Positions 1-6,074 of a DNA stretch of 6,074 nucleotides are shown here, in pieces. Source of the stretch: Pseudomonadota bacterium. GTDB taxonomy: Bacteria > Pseudomonadota > Gammaproteobacteria > Steroidobacterales > Steroidobacteraceae. Location of the stretch: the NCBI GenBank assembly GCA_021826035.1, contig JAKBBE010000154.1:1-6074 (forward strand). The letters are read 5' to 3'. The notes under the pieces were generated by a model, which saw only the letters and a list, made by a program, of their open reading frames with translations, ran no database searches and was not told where the DNA came from. Both the position numbers and the translations under genes were made by a program. Position 1 is the stretch's first letter. Each line of letters begins with the position of its first letter.

Positions 1-612
1 GTAAGTCGCTTCAAGGCAGGCGATGACGCGGAGCGGGGGCGTGATGCGGGTCTGGGACTCATGGCGGCACGGTGCTCGGTTTCACGGATGTCCGTACTGT
101 GGCACGTTCCGCAGCCCACCGCTCTTCGCTAAGCGCAACAGGGCTGATGCTGCCGGCAGCAACCGGTGCGTGGTCGTGGTTGGAGCACTCACCACACCGG
201 TAGTGGCTCGCGTACGCGCCGTGCAATGAGGACGGCGATCGAGGGAAGACGGCCACTGTGACCCACTGGTTCGGATCGAACGGTCCTCTGCACGATCTGC
301 TCGCGGTGAGCTGCACTGGGGTCGCACCCGGATGAGGGTGCGCCACGGCGCGAGCGTGGCCCGAGGCGAGACCGCGAGACTAGGGGCGCCGGTGCGCCCG
401 CCGGTGCCAGCCGGCTTGGATACGCCGCAGAAGCCGCCGGCGGGGGCGCTCTCGCTCAGCGTGTACGCGCAGCGCGTGTGAGGGTGGTTGCGGTGTAGGC
501 GTCGGTCGAACACGACCCGCATCGGGTGTGCGCCGGTGAATCGGGCGATCACCGTGCGGGGTCGGATCAGCTGGAGCGGACGCATCGCCGTGCGGCGCGG
601 CCCGGGTTGAGC
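1..612. other. No recognisable gene; region downstream of the cyclase gene
   Basis: I find no believable coding sequence here. The open frames on either strand (for example minus 82-585 and plus 23-229) translate to Arg/Pro/Ser/Thr-rich sequence without hydrophobic-core periodicity or any motif I know, as expected for out-of-frame reading of GC-rich DNA. A very short tail of an upstream plus-strand gene could end in the first bases (in-frame stops at 24-26 and 130-132), but nothing identifies it. The stretch holds small inverted repeats (504-517, 534-554 and 269-281) and no tRNA-like fold that I could build. It is probably intergenic or decayed sequence following the minus-strand operon. Confidence 0.55.
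534..554 (-). terminator. Weak hairpin downstream of the cyclase gene
   Basis: CGGTGA (534-539) and TCACCG (549-554) are a perfect 6-bp inverted repeat with a 9-base loop. It lies about 60 bases past the cyclase stop codon in the direction of transcription. There is no T-run after it on the minus strand, so it does not meet the usual definition of an intrinsic terminator. It may only help stabilise the 3' end of the operon transcript, or be chance in GC-rich DNA. Confidence 0.2.
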
Positions 613-2235
613 TCAGACGGCGGTCGTCGGCGCGACGCACACTCGGCCACGGCCGGTTTGCTTCGCGGTGTACATGGCCGTGTCCGCTCGGCGCAGCAGC
701 GCGGCCGGGGAATCTTCGCTCGCGTATGCCTGTGCAACGCCAATGCTTGCCCCGATGTGCGCCCACGATCCGCTCTCCAGCCGCAGCGGTGCCGCCAGTC
801 TCGCGACGATGTCGTCGGCGATCTTCCCGGCGCGGTGGACGTGCCCGACGCCGAGCAGTACGGTGACGAATTCGTCACCGCCGATCCGCGCCACGATATC
901 TCCGGCGCGCACCGCCGATTCGATGACGCGCCCGACTCGGCGTAGGACCTCATCGCCGGCGGCGTGGCCCAGAGTGTCGTTGACCTCCTTGAACCAGTCG
1001 AGGTCGATGGCCAGCAGTGCCAGCGTTCCAGGCTCGGCACCGCCGGCGAACAACCGTACGAGCGCCTCATCGAGACCGCGGCGGTTGAGCAGCCCGGTCA
1101 GGGCATCGCGCATGGCGAGCGCTTCGGCGGCGGCCACCGAGCGCTTTCGCTCGGTGATGTCATGAACGACTCCGAGCAGTTGATCAGGACCGAGTGGATT
1201 GACGGACAGTTCGACCCAACGTCGGCTCGCCTCGGACTGCTGCGGCAGTTCAAGATCGGCCTCGTAAGCCTGTGCGCCGAGCAGCGCACAGCGCAGCATA
1301 TTGTCGATCTGAAGCGTCCGCTGGGCAAGCGGCGGCAGGCGGCTGAAGAGGTCACCCTCGTGCGGCTCGCGCTCGAGCGCCAACAGGCGAACGAACGCGG
1401 GATTCCAGGATTGCAGCTTGCCTTGAGTGTCCATAATGACCAGTCCAAGCTCGGTCTGGTTGAGCACCAGACGCAGTTTTCGATCGGATAGCTCATGCTG
1501 AATGCGCAGCGTGCGCTCGGCCGATACCAACGAATCGAGGTTGCTGAGCAGGGTATTGACGTCCGTGACCAATTGGCCGAGCTCATCCGCCTCATTGCCG
1601 CTGGGCACTTTCAGTGCAGGGCTGTCGCTCGTGCGCGGCCGGTGCAATTCAACGGACAGACGCTTGATCGGGTCGGTGACGACGACGAAAACTACGAGGG
1701 CCGTTCCGGCAGAGATCACCAGCACCTCGGCGGCAAGAATGGCCAGTACGAAGCGCGTGAAGCTCCACGCCCGCGCCCGCAGATGCGCGTGGGAAAGGTA
1801 CAGAGTGACGGTGCCGACGGTACTGTGCGCATCGAACGGAGAGTGAATGGTCTGTACGATCTTGGTGAGCGGTCCGCGCGCCGCGGCGACGGTGCCGCGA
1901 TAACTCTGATACAGAGGCACGCCGCCCGCACTGATGCGCACTCCGCCGACGGCGTCTGTCTTCATCAAGCCCGTGGCGATTTCGCGCGCCAAGGTTTGAT
2001 CGTGCAGGTAGCAGGCGATCTCGGCGGTGTTTTCGACCGTCAAAACCAGTTGCTGAAGCTGATTCACGAGCCGAGTGTTCTCGCGTCGCTCGACGATGCG
2101 TGCGGAGACGAGCGCAAACGCTAGGCCGAGCAGCAGCGCCAGCGCGAAAATGAGCGCAGTCGCGCGCAGCACGAGGCTGCGTGGGGCGGTGCGAGCCGCG
2201 AGGCGCCGCAGCGAATCAATGGGGGCCCAGATCAA
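613..2235 (-). CDS. Membrane-bound HAMP-PAS-GGDEF diguanylate cyclase
   Basis: 540 residues. Predicted to make cyclic di-GMP from two GTP at the inner membrane. In order: a transmembrane helix at about 23-43; a periplasmic segment at about 44-160 whose start (VENTAEIACYLHD) resembles the CHASE8-like sensor of YfiN-type cyclases; a second helix at about 162-187; a HAMP linker at about 188-240; a PAS domain with PAC tail at about 250-365; and a GGDEF domain from about 375 to the end. Catalytic features are intact: D411 in AIDLDWFKEVND for metal, N419 and D428 for GTP, and GGDEF at 452-456. RAGD at 443-446, five residues before GGDEF, is the RxxD product-inhibition site. No EAL domain is present. 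The start is TTG at 2235, the first possible start after an in-frame stop at 2245-2247, overlapping the upstream gene by 20 bases. GTGAGA lies about 8 bases before it as a weak ribosome-binding site. Last gene of the operon. The activity call is firm; the ligand is unknown. Confidence 0.93.
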   Translation of the reverse strand: MIWAPIDSLRRLAARTAPRSLVLRATALIFALALLLGLAFALVSARIVERRENTRLVNQLQQLVLTVENTAEIACYLHDQTLAREIATGLMKTDAVGGVRISAGGVPLYQSYRGTVAAARGPLTKIVQTIHSPFDAHSTVGTVTLYLSHAHLRARAWSFTRFVLAILAAEVLVISAGTALVVFVVVTDPIKRLSVELHRPRTSDSPALKVPSGNEADELGQLVTDVNTLLSNLDSLVSAERTLRIQHELSDRKLRLVLNQTELGLVIMDTQGKLQSWNPAFVRLLALEREPHEGDLFSRLPPLAQRTLQIDNMLRCALLGAQAYEADLELPQQSEASRRWVELSVNPLGPDQLLGVVHDITERKRSVAAAEALAMRDALTGLLNRRGLDEALVRLFAGGAEPGTLALLAIDLDWFKEVNDTLGHAAGDEVLRRVGRVIESAVRAGDIVARIGGDEFVTVLLGVGHVHRAGKIADDIVARLAAPLRLESGSWAHIGASIGVAQAYASEDSPAALLRRADTAMYTAKQTGRGRVCVAPTTAV

Positions 2236-2668
2236 GGACGATTCTCACGCGAGGGGTGATTGCCGTACGCGGTACGTAGGCGATGGCATTCGGGTTGTCG
2301 GCGACCAGCTGCACTGCCGCGCGTGCAGTCTGTACCCTAAAGGGTGGGCTCGCCTGTCCGGAGAACACCAGACGTGCCCAGTAGGAACTCACCTCTGTGA
2401 GGCTCCAGTGCACGAGGGACCGGTAGAACTGCGCTCGTTCGGCTTCGACGGACAAATCGATCGGCAGCGCTGTTGCCCCCGTGGGCAGTTGACGCAGTCG
2501 GCCCATGAAGATGTCCCTGACCTGAACACGAGACATGTGGGCGATGTGTGCGGCCGGATTGACGATCACCACGAGATCCGTGCGCGCTCCGGGCGCGCCG
2601 CGCGCCGGTGCGCATAGCGCGCACGGGACTGCTGGGAGCATCAGAAGTATGACGGGCAGCAGGCGCAT
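2216..2668 (-). CDS. Short PstS-like periplasmic substrate-binding protein
   Basis: 150 residues from the ATG at 2668. The N-terminus (MRLLPVILLMLPAVPCALCA) is a signal peptide, with likely cleavage near residue 20. No proper lipobox surrounds the cysteines, so I predict a soluble periplasmic protein. The mature part carries hallmarks of the PBP-like/PstS fold: VVIVNPAAH at about 33-41, VRDIFMGRLRQLPTG at 50-64, FYRSLVHWSLTEVSSYWARLVFSG at 81-104 and NPNAIAYV at 125-132. It is about half the length of a transport-type PstS. Short members of this family are often annotated as phosphate ABC transporter substrate-binding proteins, yet no permease or transport ATPase of that system is nearby. The frame stays open to a TTG at 2695, but the ATG puts the signal peptide at the N-terminus. 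The ATG begins 4 bases after the barrel gene's stop and has no clear ribosome-binding site, suggesting translational coupling. Its own stop lies inside the cyclase gene. A sensory partner of the cyclase is likelier than a transport component; the ligand cannot be read from sequence. Confidence 0.8.
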   Translation of the reverse strand: MRLLPVILLMLPAVPCALCAPARGAPGARTDLVVIVNPAAHIAHMSRVQVRDIFMGRLRQLPTGATALPIDLSVEAERAQFYRSLVHWSLTEVSSYWARLVFSGQASPPFRVQTARAAVQLVADNPNAIAYVPRTAITPRVRIVLDLGPH

Positions 2669-2672
2669 GGCG

Positions 2673-3758
2673 TCAGAAGGCGAAGTCGATGGCAAGGCTG
2701 GCGACTGTCATCGAGTCGCGGTGGGGGGGAACGTTGGTGTCAATAATGAGCGCGCTGTGTGCGAACCACACCTGGTCGAGCTGAACTTCGCAGTCCATGT
2801 GCGGCGCAAAATCGTAGCGTGCTCCGAGCGACAGCTCCCGCTGCGTGATTTGAAAGGATGTCTGGGCCTGGGCGGCGCCGGCGATGAGTGGCGCGAACAC
2901 GGGCAACGCTGGCAGGTCGGTCGGCTGTGCCTGGCCGAAGTTCTCGGACATGGAGAAAACGATGAATGGCGTCACGTTCCTCACCCGCCCGCCGAGCAGC
3001 ACATCGCCGGTGTTTTCGTTCGGACCGACCGGATGGTGCGAATCGAAGCGGACCAGCATGGCCGTGGCACGTCGGTGGCTGCCGGTGTAATGAGTGCCGG
3101 CTTCAGCGGCGTAGGTGGCCTGGGGCGTATGCAGCAGTGATCTGGCGAGCATCCCCGCCTGCGGGACGGCGGTCGCCTCGAGTCCTGCAGCGAGAGGGGC
3201 GAACGGCGTGGCGCTGAGTTCCGAGAGGCGCACCACCGCCAGGCGGGTCTCCCAGTGGCCGTTGAGGCAATCGGCAGACAGGCCGAACACGGCGTTGTGG
3301 CTGAGGTTGACGATGCTGCCGTCGGCGGTGGCGAATTGAAAAGGCATCGGGCCGCCAAAGGCACGCAGCCGCATCAGCGCGGCGCCGAGCGCACGCGAGT
3401 CAGTGACGTCGGCGCCGTCGAACTCGGCGGTGGCGAGGATTCCATAGACTTCCGGTGGCGGTCGTACGGTGAGATAGGCGTAGCCTACGTCGAGCGCGTC
3501 ACCGAGGAGGTAGAGATTCAGGTCAATGCGCCCGGCGCGCGCGCCGCGCCCCTGGCCGGTGTCGCGACGGAATGCCACGCCGCGGCTGTTCTGATAGACG
3601 CCACCCAGGGTGCCGAAGGCGTTCCAGTGCAGCGCCGCGGAGTCCAGAGTCTGTGCGTGTGCGCCGCCCCCTGCGGCCCGCAGCAGCGCGCACAGCACTC
3701 CGGTTCCCGGGGTGCCGCGGCGGTGGGGGCGGGGGCTCAATGCCCGGAACCCCGCCAC
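2673..3758 (-). CDS. Putative outer-membrane beta-barrel (porin-like) protein
   Basis: 361 residues from a GTG at 3758; I do not recognise the exact family. The C-terminus (SLAIDFAF) ends in phenylalanine after alternating hydrophobic residues, the classic outer-membrane barrel insertion signal. Strand-like alternation recurs through the protein, for example RIDLNLYLLGDALDVGYAYL, TAMLVRFDSH, RNVTPFIVFSMSENFG and ELSLGARYDFAPHMDCEVQLDQVWF. The start is uncertain. The frame is open to a TTG at 3905, which has GGAAG nine bases before it, but that adds a 49-residue extension with poor codons (a TTA) ahead of the apparent signal peptide. From 3758 the N-terminus has a basic stretch (RPHRR), a weak glycine-rich hydrophobic part (TPGTGVLCALLRAAGGG) and an AHA-Q cleavage site near residues 33-36. 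TTG at 3740 is another candidate. First gene of the three-gene operon; its stop is 4 bases before the next start. It may admit or bind the ligand sensed by its neighbours; that role is inferred. Confidence 0.75.
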   Translation of the reverse strand: MAGFRALSPRPHRRGTPGTGVLCALLRAAGGGAHAQTLDSAALHWNAFGTLGGVYQNSRGVAFRRDTGQGRGARAGRIDLNLYLLGDALDVGYAYLTVRPPPEVYGILATAEFDGADVTDSRALGAALMRLRAFGGPMPFQFATADGSIVNLSHNAVFGLSADCLNGHWETRLAVVRLSELSATPFAPLAAGLEATAVPQAGMLARSLLHTPQATYAAEAGTHYTGSHRRATAMLVRFDSHHPVGPNENTGDVLLGGRVRNVTPFIVFSMSENFGQAQPTDLPALPVFAPLIAGAAQAQTSFQITQRELSLGARYDFAPHMDCEVQLDQVWFAHSALIIDTNVPPHRDSMTVASLAIDFAF

Positions 3759-3938
3759 GGCAGCGGCCCCGAGGTGCCCCCCTTTGGGGCTCGACCAGTC
3801 ATGGCCGCAGGATAAGTTCAACGTCCGTCTGTGGTCTGAGACGTTCCTCTCGTTCCGCAGGCGCCTGCCGCGGCCCGATGCCGTGCCGTTCGGCAGGGTA
3901 TGCAAAAATAGGCACTTCCACCATCCCGATGCATCGTC
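3759..3938. promoter_or_regulatory. Divergent control region with an AT-rich patch and two palindromes
   Basis: This stretch separates the barrel-led operon (minus) from the ABC gene (plus) if the barrel starts near 3758. An AT-rich patch at about 3897-3910 (GGTATGCAAAAATA) stands out in very GC-rich surroundings and could serve as a -10 element for the plus strand or, read the other way, the minus strand. I see no good -35 partner on either strand, and a sigma-54 match fails on spacing. Two perfect palindromes lie beside it: GCAGGCGCCTGC at 3857-3868 and TGCCGTTCGGCA at 3884-3895. They are possible operators, though GC-rich palindromes can occur by chance. A short hairpin (GCCCC, loop CCTTT, GGGGC) lies near 3776-3790. 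Confidence 0.35.
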
Positions 3939-5423
3939 ATGACGACCCGAACCGATGGCCGTTTCATCGAGACGCGGCTGAAAAATCTAAACCTCACACG
4001 GGGCCGTAAGAAGATTCTCCAGGCGGTGAACTGGACGGTCCGCCCGGGGGAACGTTGGGTGCTGGTGGGGGCCAATGGCGCCGGCAAGACGCAGCTGCTG
4101 AAGGTGTTGGCCGGTTCAGTGTGGCCGACCCCCGACGGACCGGACGTGCGCCAGTACCGCTGGCGTGCCGCGGTGTGGCGCGCACCGCAGGACCTCAGCA
4201 CGGAAATCGCGTATCTCGGCCCCGAACGGCAGGATAAATATGAGCGATACGGCTGGAATTACACGGTGGAGCAGGTGGTGGGTACCGGCATTCACCGCAC
4301 CGACATTCCCCTCGACCCGCTGGATGCGACTGCGCAGCGACGTGTTGCGGCGCTGCTGCGCCGGCTGCGGATCGCGCCGCTGGCGGCTCGCCGCTTCCTG
4401 ACTCTGTCCTACGGTGAACGGCGGCTTGTGCTGCTCGCCCGCGCGCTCGCGGCCCGGCCGCGTCTGCTGCTGCTCGATGAGCTGTTCAACGGACTCGACG
4501 CCCTGAACCGGACGCGGGCCCTGCGCTGGCTGCAGAGCACTGCCGGCACCGCGCTGCCGTGGGTCCTTTCGGTGCACCGGGCCGAGGACGTGCCGGCGGC
4601 GGCCACGCATGCGCTGATCCTCGATCAGGGCCGGGTCGTCTATCGCGGGGCACGGCGGCGCGCTCCGCTGCGGCGGTGGCTGTCAGCGGGTCCGCCGGCG
4701 AGCGCTGCTGCGCCGACGCTCGGTCGTTCGAGCCGTCCAGGTGCGGTACTGGTGGAGCTTCAGGGCGCCGACGTGTATCTCGATGAGCATGTCGCACTGC
4801 GCAGCGTGACCCTCACCGTTCGCACGGGCGAATGCTGGGTGGTGCACGGCCGCAACGGGGCGGGAAAGACCACGCTGCTGCGTACGTTGTATGGCGATCA
4901 CGGCGTCGCGGTGGGCGGACGCATCGTGCGGGCGGGACTCGAGCCGGGCGTCCCGCTGGAGACCTTCCGTCGACGTGCGGCCCTGGTGGCACCGCACCTG
5001 CAGGCGGATCATCCCCTGCACCTGAGTGTCGCGGAGGTCGTGCAGTCGGGCCGCTACGCGAGCATTGGCCTGAGCGATGCGCCGAGCGGGGCCGATGTGG
5101 CCGCGGCGAGGCGCGCCATGCGTGAGTTCGACGTGCTGCCGTACGCGCAGCGCGCGCTGCGCGAGCTGTCCTACGGCCAGCTGCGTCGGGTGTTGTTCGC
5201 ACGCGCCTGGGTGGTCGGGGCGCAGCTGCTGCTGCTCGATGAGCCGTTCGCCGGGCTTGACGCACCGACGCAGCGGGCGCTGCAGGCGCGGATCGAGCGT
5301 CGTGTAGCCGTCGGCGCGGCCGTCGTCATGGTCGTGCACCGGCGCAGCGAGTGGCCGCAGTGCACGACGCACGAACTGCAGCTCGCCAGCGGAACGCCGC
5401 GCTACGCCGGTCCCGTGCGCTGA
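3939..5423 (+). CDS. ModF-like protein with two ABC ATPase domains
   Basis: 494 residues, close to the roughly 490 of E. coli ModF, with the same layout of two ABC nucleotide-binding domains in one chain and no membrane segment. Domain 1 (about 10-240): Walker A GANGAGKT at 44-51, signature LSYGE at 156-160, Walker B LLLLDE at 176-181, D-loop GLD at 185-187, switch His213. Domain 2 (about 270-490): Walker A GRNGAGKT at 304-311, signature LSYGQ at 410-414, Walker B LLLLDEP at 430-436, GLD at 439-441, switch His467. Both sites keep the residues for ATP binding and hydrolysis, so both look competent. An Ala/Pro/Arg-rich linker at about 237-268 joins them. Signatures of LSxGE and LSxGQ type without the second Gly are typical of ModF. 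No permease or molybdate-binding protein is adjacent, so the molybdate link is by family only. The ATG at 3939 follows no clear ribosome-binding site. It is transcribed away from the barrel operon and converges with the PhzF gene. Confidence 0.88.
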   Translation: MTTRTDGRFIETRLKNLNLTRGRKKILQAVNWTVRPGERWVLVGANGAGKTQLLKVLAGSVWPTPDGPDVRQYRWRAAVWRAPQDLSTEIAYLGPERQDKYERYGWNYTVEQVVGTGIHRTDIPLDPLDATAQRRVAALLRRLRIAPLAARRFLTLSYGERRLVLLARALAARPRLLLLDELFNGLDALNRTRALRWLQSTAGTALPWVLSVHRAEDVPAAATHALILDQGRVVYRGARRRAPLRRWLSAGPPASAAAPTLGRSSRPGAVLVELQGADVYLDEHVALRSVTLTVRTGECWVVHGRNGAGKTTLLRTLYGDHGVAVGGRIVRAGLEPGVPLETFRRRAALVAPHLQADHPLHLSVAEVVQSGRYASIGLSDAPSGADVAAARRAMREFDVLPYAQRALRELSYGQLRRVLFARAWVVGAQLLLLDEPFAGLDAPTQRALQARIERRVAVGAAVVMVVHRRSEWPQCTTHELQLASGTPRYAGPVR

Positions 5424-5424
5424 G

Positions 5425-5512
5425 GCGAATCGGGACCGGAGCTGCGCGCGGCGCAGGGGCGCGGCGCGCAGCGGCAGGTGTGCCGGCGAGTGCGCGTCAG
5501 GTCCCGATGCGC
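5425..5512. terminator. Three-stem inverted-repeat structure between convergent genes
   Basis: The spacer between the ABC stop (5421-5423) and the PhzF stop (5514-5516) is almost fully self-complementary. An outer stem pairs 5425-5437 with 5500-5512, 12 of 13 positions matching (core TCGGGACC and GGTCCCGA). Inside it, GCTGCGCGC (5441-5449) pairs perfectly with GCGCGCAGC (5464-5472). That stem continues past one G-G mismatch with GCGC (5451-5454) and GCGC (5459-5462) around an AGGG loop. A second inner hairpin is CGGCA-GGTG-TGCCG at 5472-5485. Either strand's transcript could fold this way. There is no T-run, so it is not a standard intrinsic terminator, but its position suits a two-way terminator or an element that protects 3' ends. 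Confidence 0.5.
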
Positions 5513-5513
5513 A

Positions 5514-6074
5514 TCAGTCGAGCGTGATTTCGGTCTGGAAGACCGAGACCGCCTGGCCGATGATCCAGACGGCCGAGACCGTGCCGCCGCCCATCTCCAG
5601 CTCGATCTGCACGCGTCCCGGGCGATGCAGCCAGCGACCCTGCACGCCGGTGAAGGCCGCTGTGCGCCGATCGTGCGCCATCAGCCCGTAGTGAACCAGG
5701 TATACCCCGAGCAGGCCGTGAGCATTGCCGCTGACCGGATCCTCGCCGATGCCGAGCGCGGGAGCGAACATGCGCGATTCGGTGAAATGCTCGCTCGAGT
5801 CCGGCGTCAGTGCGAACACGAAATAGCCCGGCGCGCCGATTTGGGCCGAGAGCGTCGTCAGGCGCGTCATGTCCGGCTTGAGGTGATTCAGTGCCTCGGT
5901 GCCGCGCACCCCGATCAGCAGCCGCGGACTGCTGGTGCCGGCGATGCGCAGCGGGCAGCGGGGGTCCAGATCATCGGTGGCGAGCGCCAGCGCATCGAGT
6001 ACCGCGAGGCGCTCACGGTCGTTCAATTCGCGACCGAGCGGCGGGGGGTTCTGGCGGATGGCAATGCGTCGCTG
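5514..6074 (-). CDS. PhzF-family isomerase/epimerase, C-terminal part (5' end outside window)
   Basis: 186 residues are visible, and the frame stays open to the right edge, so the start lies beyond it. A TTG at 6024-6026 is not the real start: the residues before it (RQNPPPLGRE) continue the family's usual pattern. The family motif RMFAPALGIGEDPVSGNAHGLLGVYL, at about residues 102-126 of the visible part, and the following VQGRWLHRPGRVQIEL identify the second half of a PhzF fold, which is made of two similar halves with the active site between them. Family members such as PhzF and YddE are close to 280-300 residues, so roughly the first 100 are missing, including the region of the catalytic glutamate known in PhzF. 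Catalytic competence therefore cannot be judged here. Most genomic homologues have no proven substrate, and nothing nearby suggests phenazine synthesis. It is convergent with the ABC gene. Confidence 0.88.
   Translation of the reverse strand, partial: QRRIAIRQNPPPLGRELNDRERLAVLDALALATDDLDPRCPLRIAGTSSPRLLIGVRGTEALNHLKPDMTRLTTLSAQIGAPGYFVFALTPDSSEHFTESRMFAPALGIGEDPVSGNAHGLLGVYLVHYGLMAHDRRTAAFTGVQGRWLHRPGRVQIELEMGGGTVSAVWIIGQAVSVFQTEITLD

Noticed and set aside
23..229. Plus-strand 68-residue frame with a CPYC motif resembling a thioredoxin or zinc site
   Set aside because: A lone CxxC in a short frame with no surrounding family pattern; most likely chance.
269..281. GTTCG-GAT-CGAAC, resembling a tRNA T-arm
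   Set aside because: The loop is only three bases and no acceptor, D or anticodon stem can be built around it.
82..585. Minus-strand open frame of 167 residues in the left region
   Set aside because: Arg/Pro/Ser/Thr-rich with no fold-like pattern or motif, and overlapped by equally long frames on both strands; a GC-rich artefact.
964..2124. Long plus-strand frames opposite the cyclase gene (964-1491 and 1495-2124)
   Set aside because: They mirror the cyclase's coding strand and encode nothing recognisable, while the minus-strand reading has complete HAMP, PAS and GGDEF domains.
3708..3736. Possible G-quadruplex on the plus strand (runs of 4, 5 and 5 G)
   Set aside because: Only three strong runs, one separated by a long loop, in generally GC-rich DNA; too weak to annotate.
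3895..3925. Possible sigma-54 promoter on the minus strand (TGGAAG ... TTTTTGC)
   Set aside because: The GG and GC elements are 14 bases apart instead of the required 10.
4683..5372. 229-residue minus-strand frame inside the ABC gene
   Set aside because: A shadow of the second ABC domain; the plus-strand reading has every ATPase motif.

Overview
This is a GC-rich window with dense, bacterial-style coding. The gene types (an outer-membrane barrel ending in Phe, periplasmic proteins, a HAMP-PAS-GGDEF diguanylate cyclase, a ModF-like double ABC ATPase) point to a Gram-negative proteobacterium. A high-GC gamma- or betaproteobacterium is my best guess. There are no rRNA or tRNA genes, insertion sequences or CRISPR arrays that I can support.

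Layout from left to right. Positions 1-612 hold no convincing gene. Next comes a tightly packed minus-strand operon of three genes, read from about 3758 down to 613: a putative outer-membrane beta-barrel protein, a short PstS-like periplasmic protein with no transporter partners, and a membrane-bound diguanylate cyclase with a periplasmic sensor region. The first two genes are 4 bases apart and the last two overlap by 20 bases. Positions 3759-3938 form a divergent control region with an AT-rich promoter-like patch and two palindromes. On the plus strand, 3939-5423 encodes a ModF-like protein with two ABC ATPase domains. It converges with a minus-strand PhzF-family isomerase gene whose 5' part lies beyond the right edge. 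The 90 bases between those two stop codons can fold into a striking three-stem structure.

My main inference is that the three minus-strand genes form one transenvelope signalling unit. The barrel would sit in the outer membrane, the small solute-binding-like protein in the periplasm, and the cyclase in the inner membrane, turning a periplasmic cue into c-di-GMP. The cyclase keeps an intact GGDEF motif and an RxxD inhibitory site, so it should be active and product-inhibited. The ABC protein and the PhzF protein show no clear functional link to this operon.
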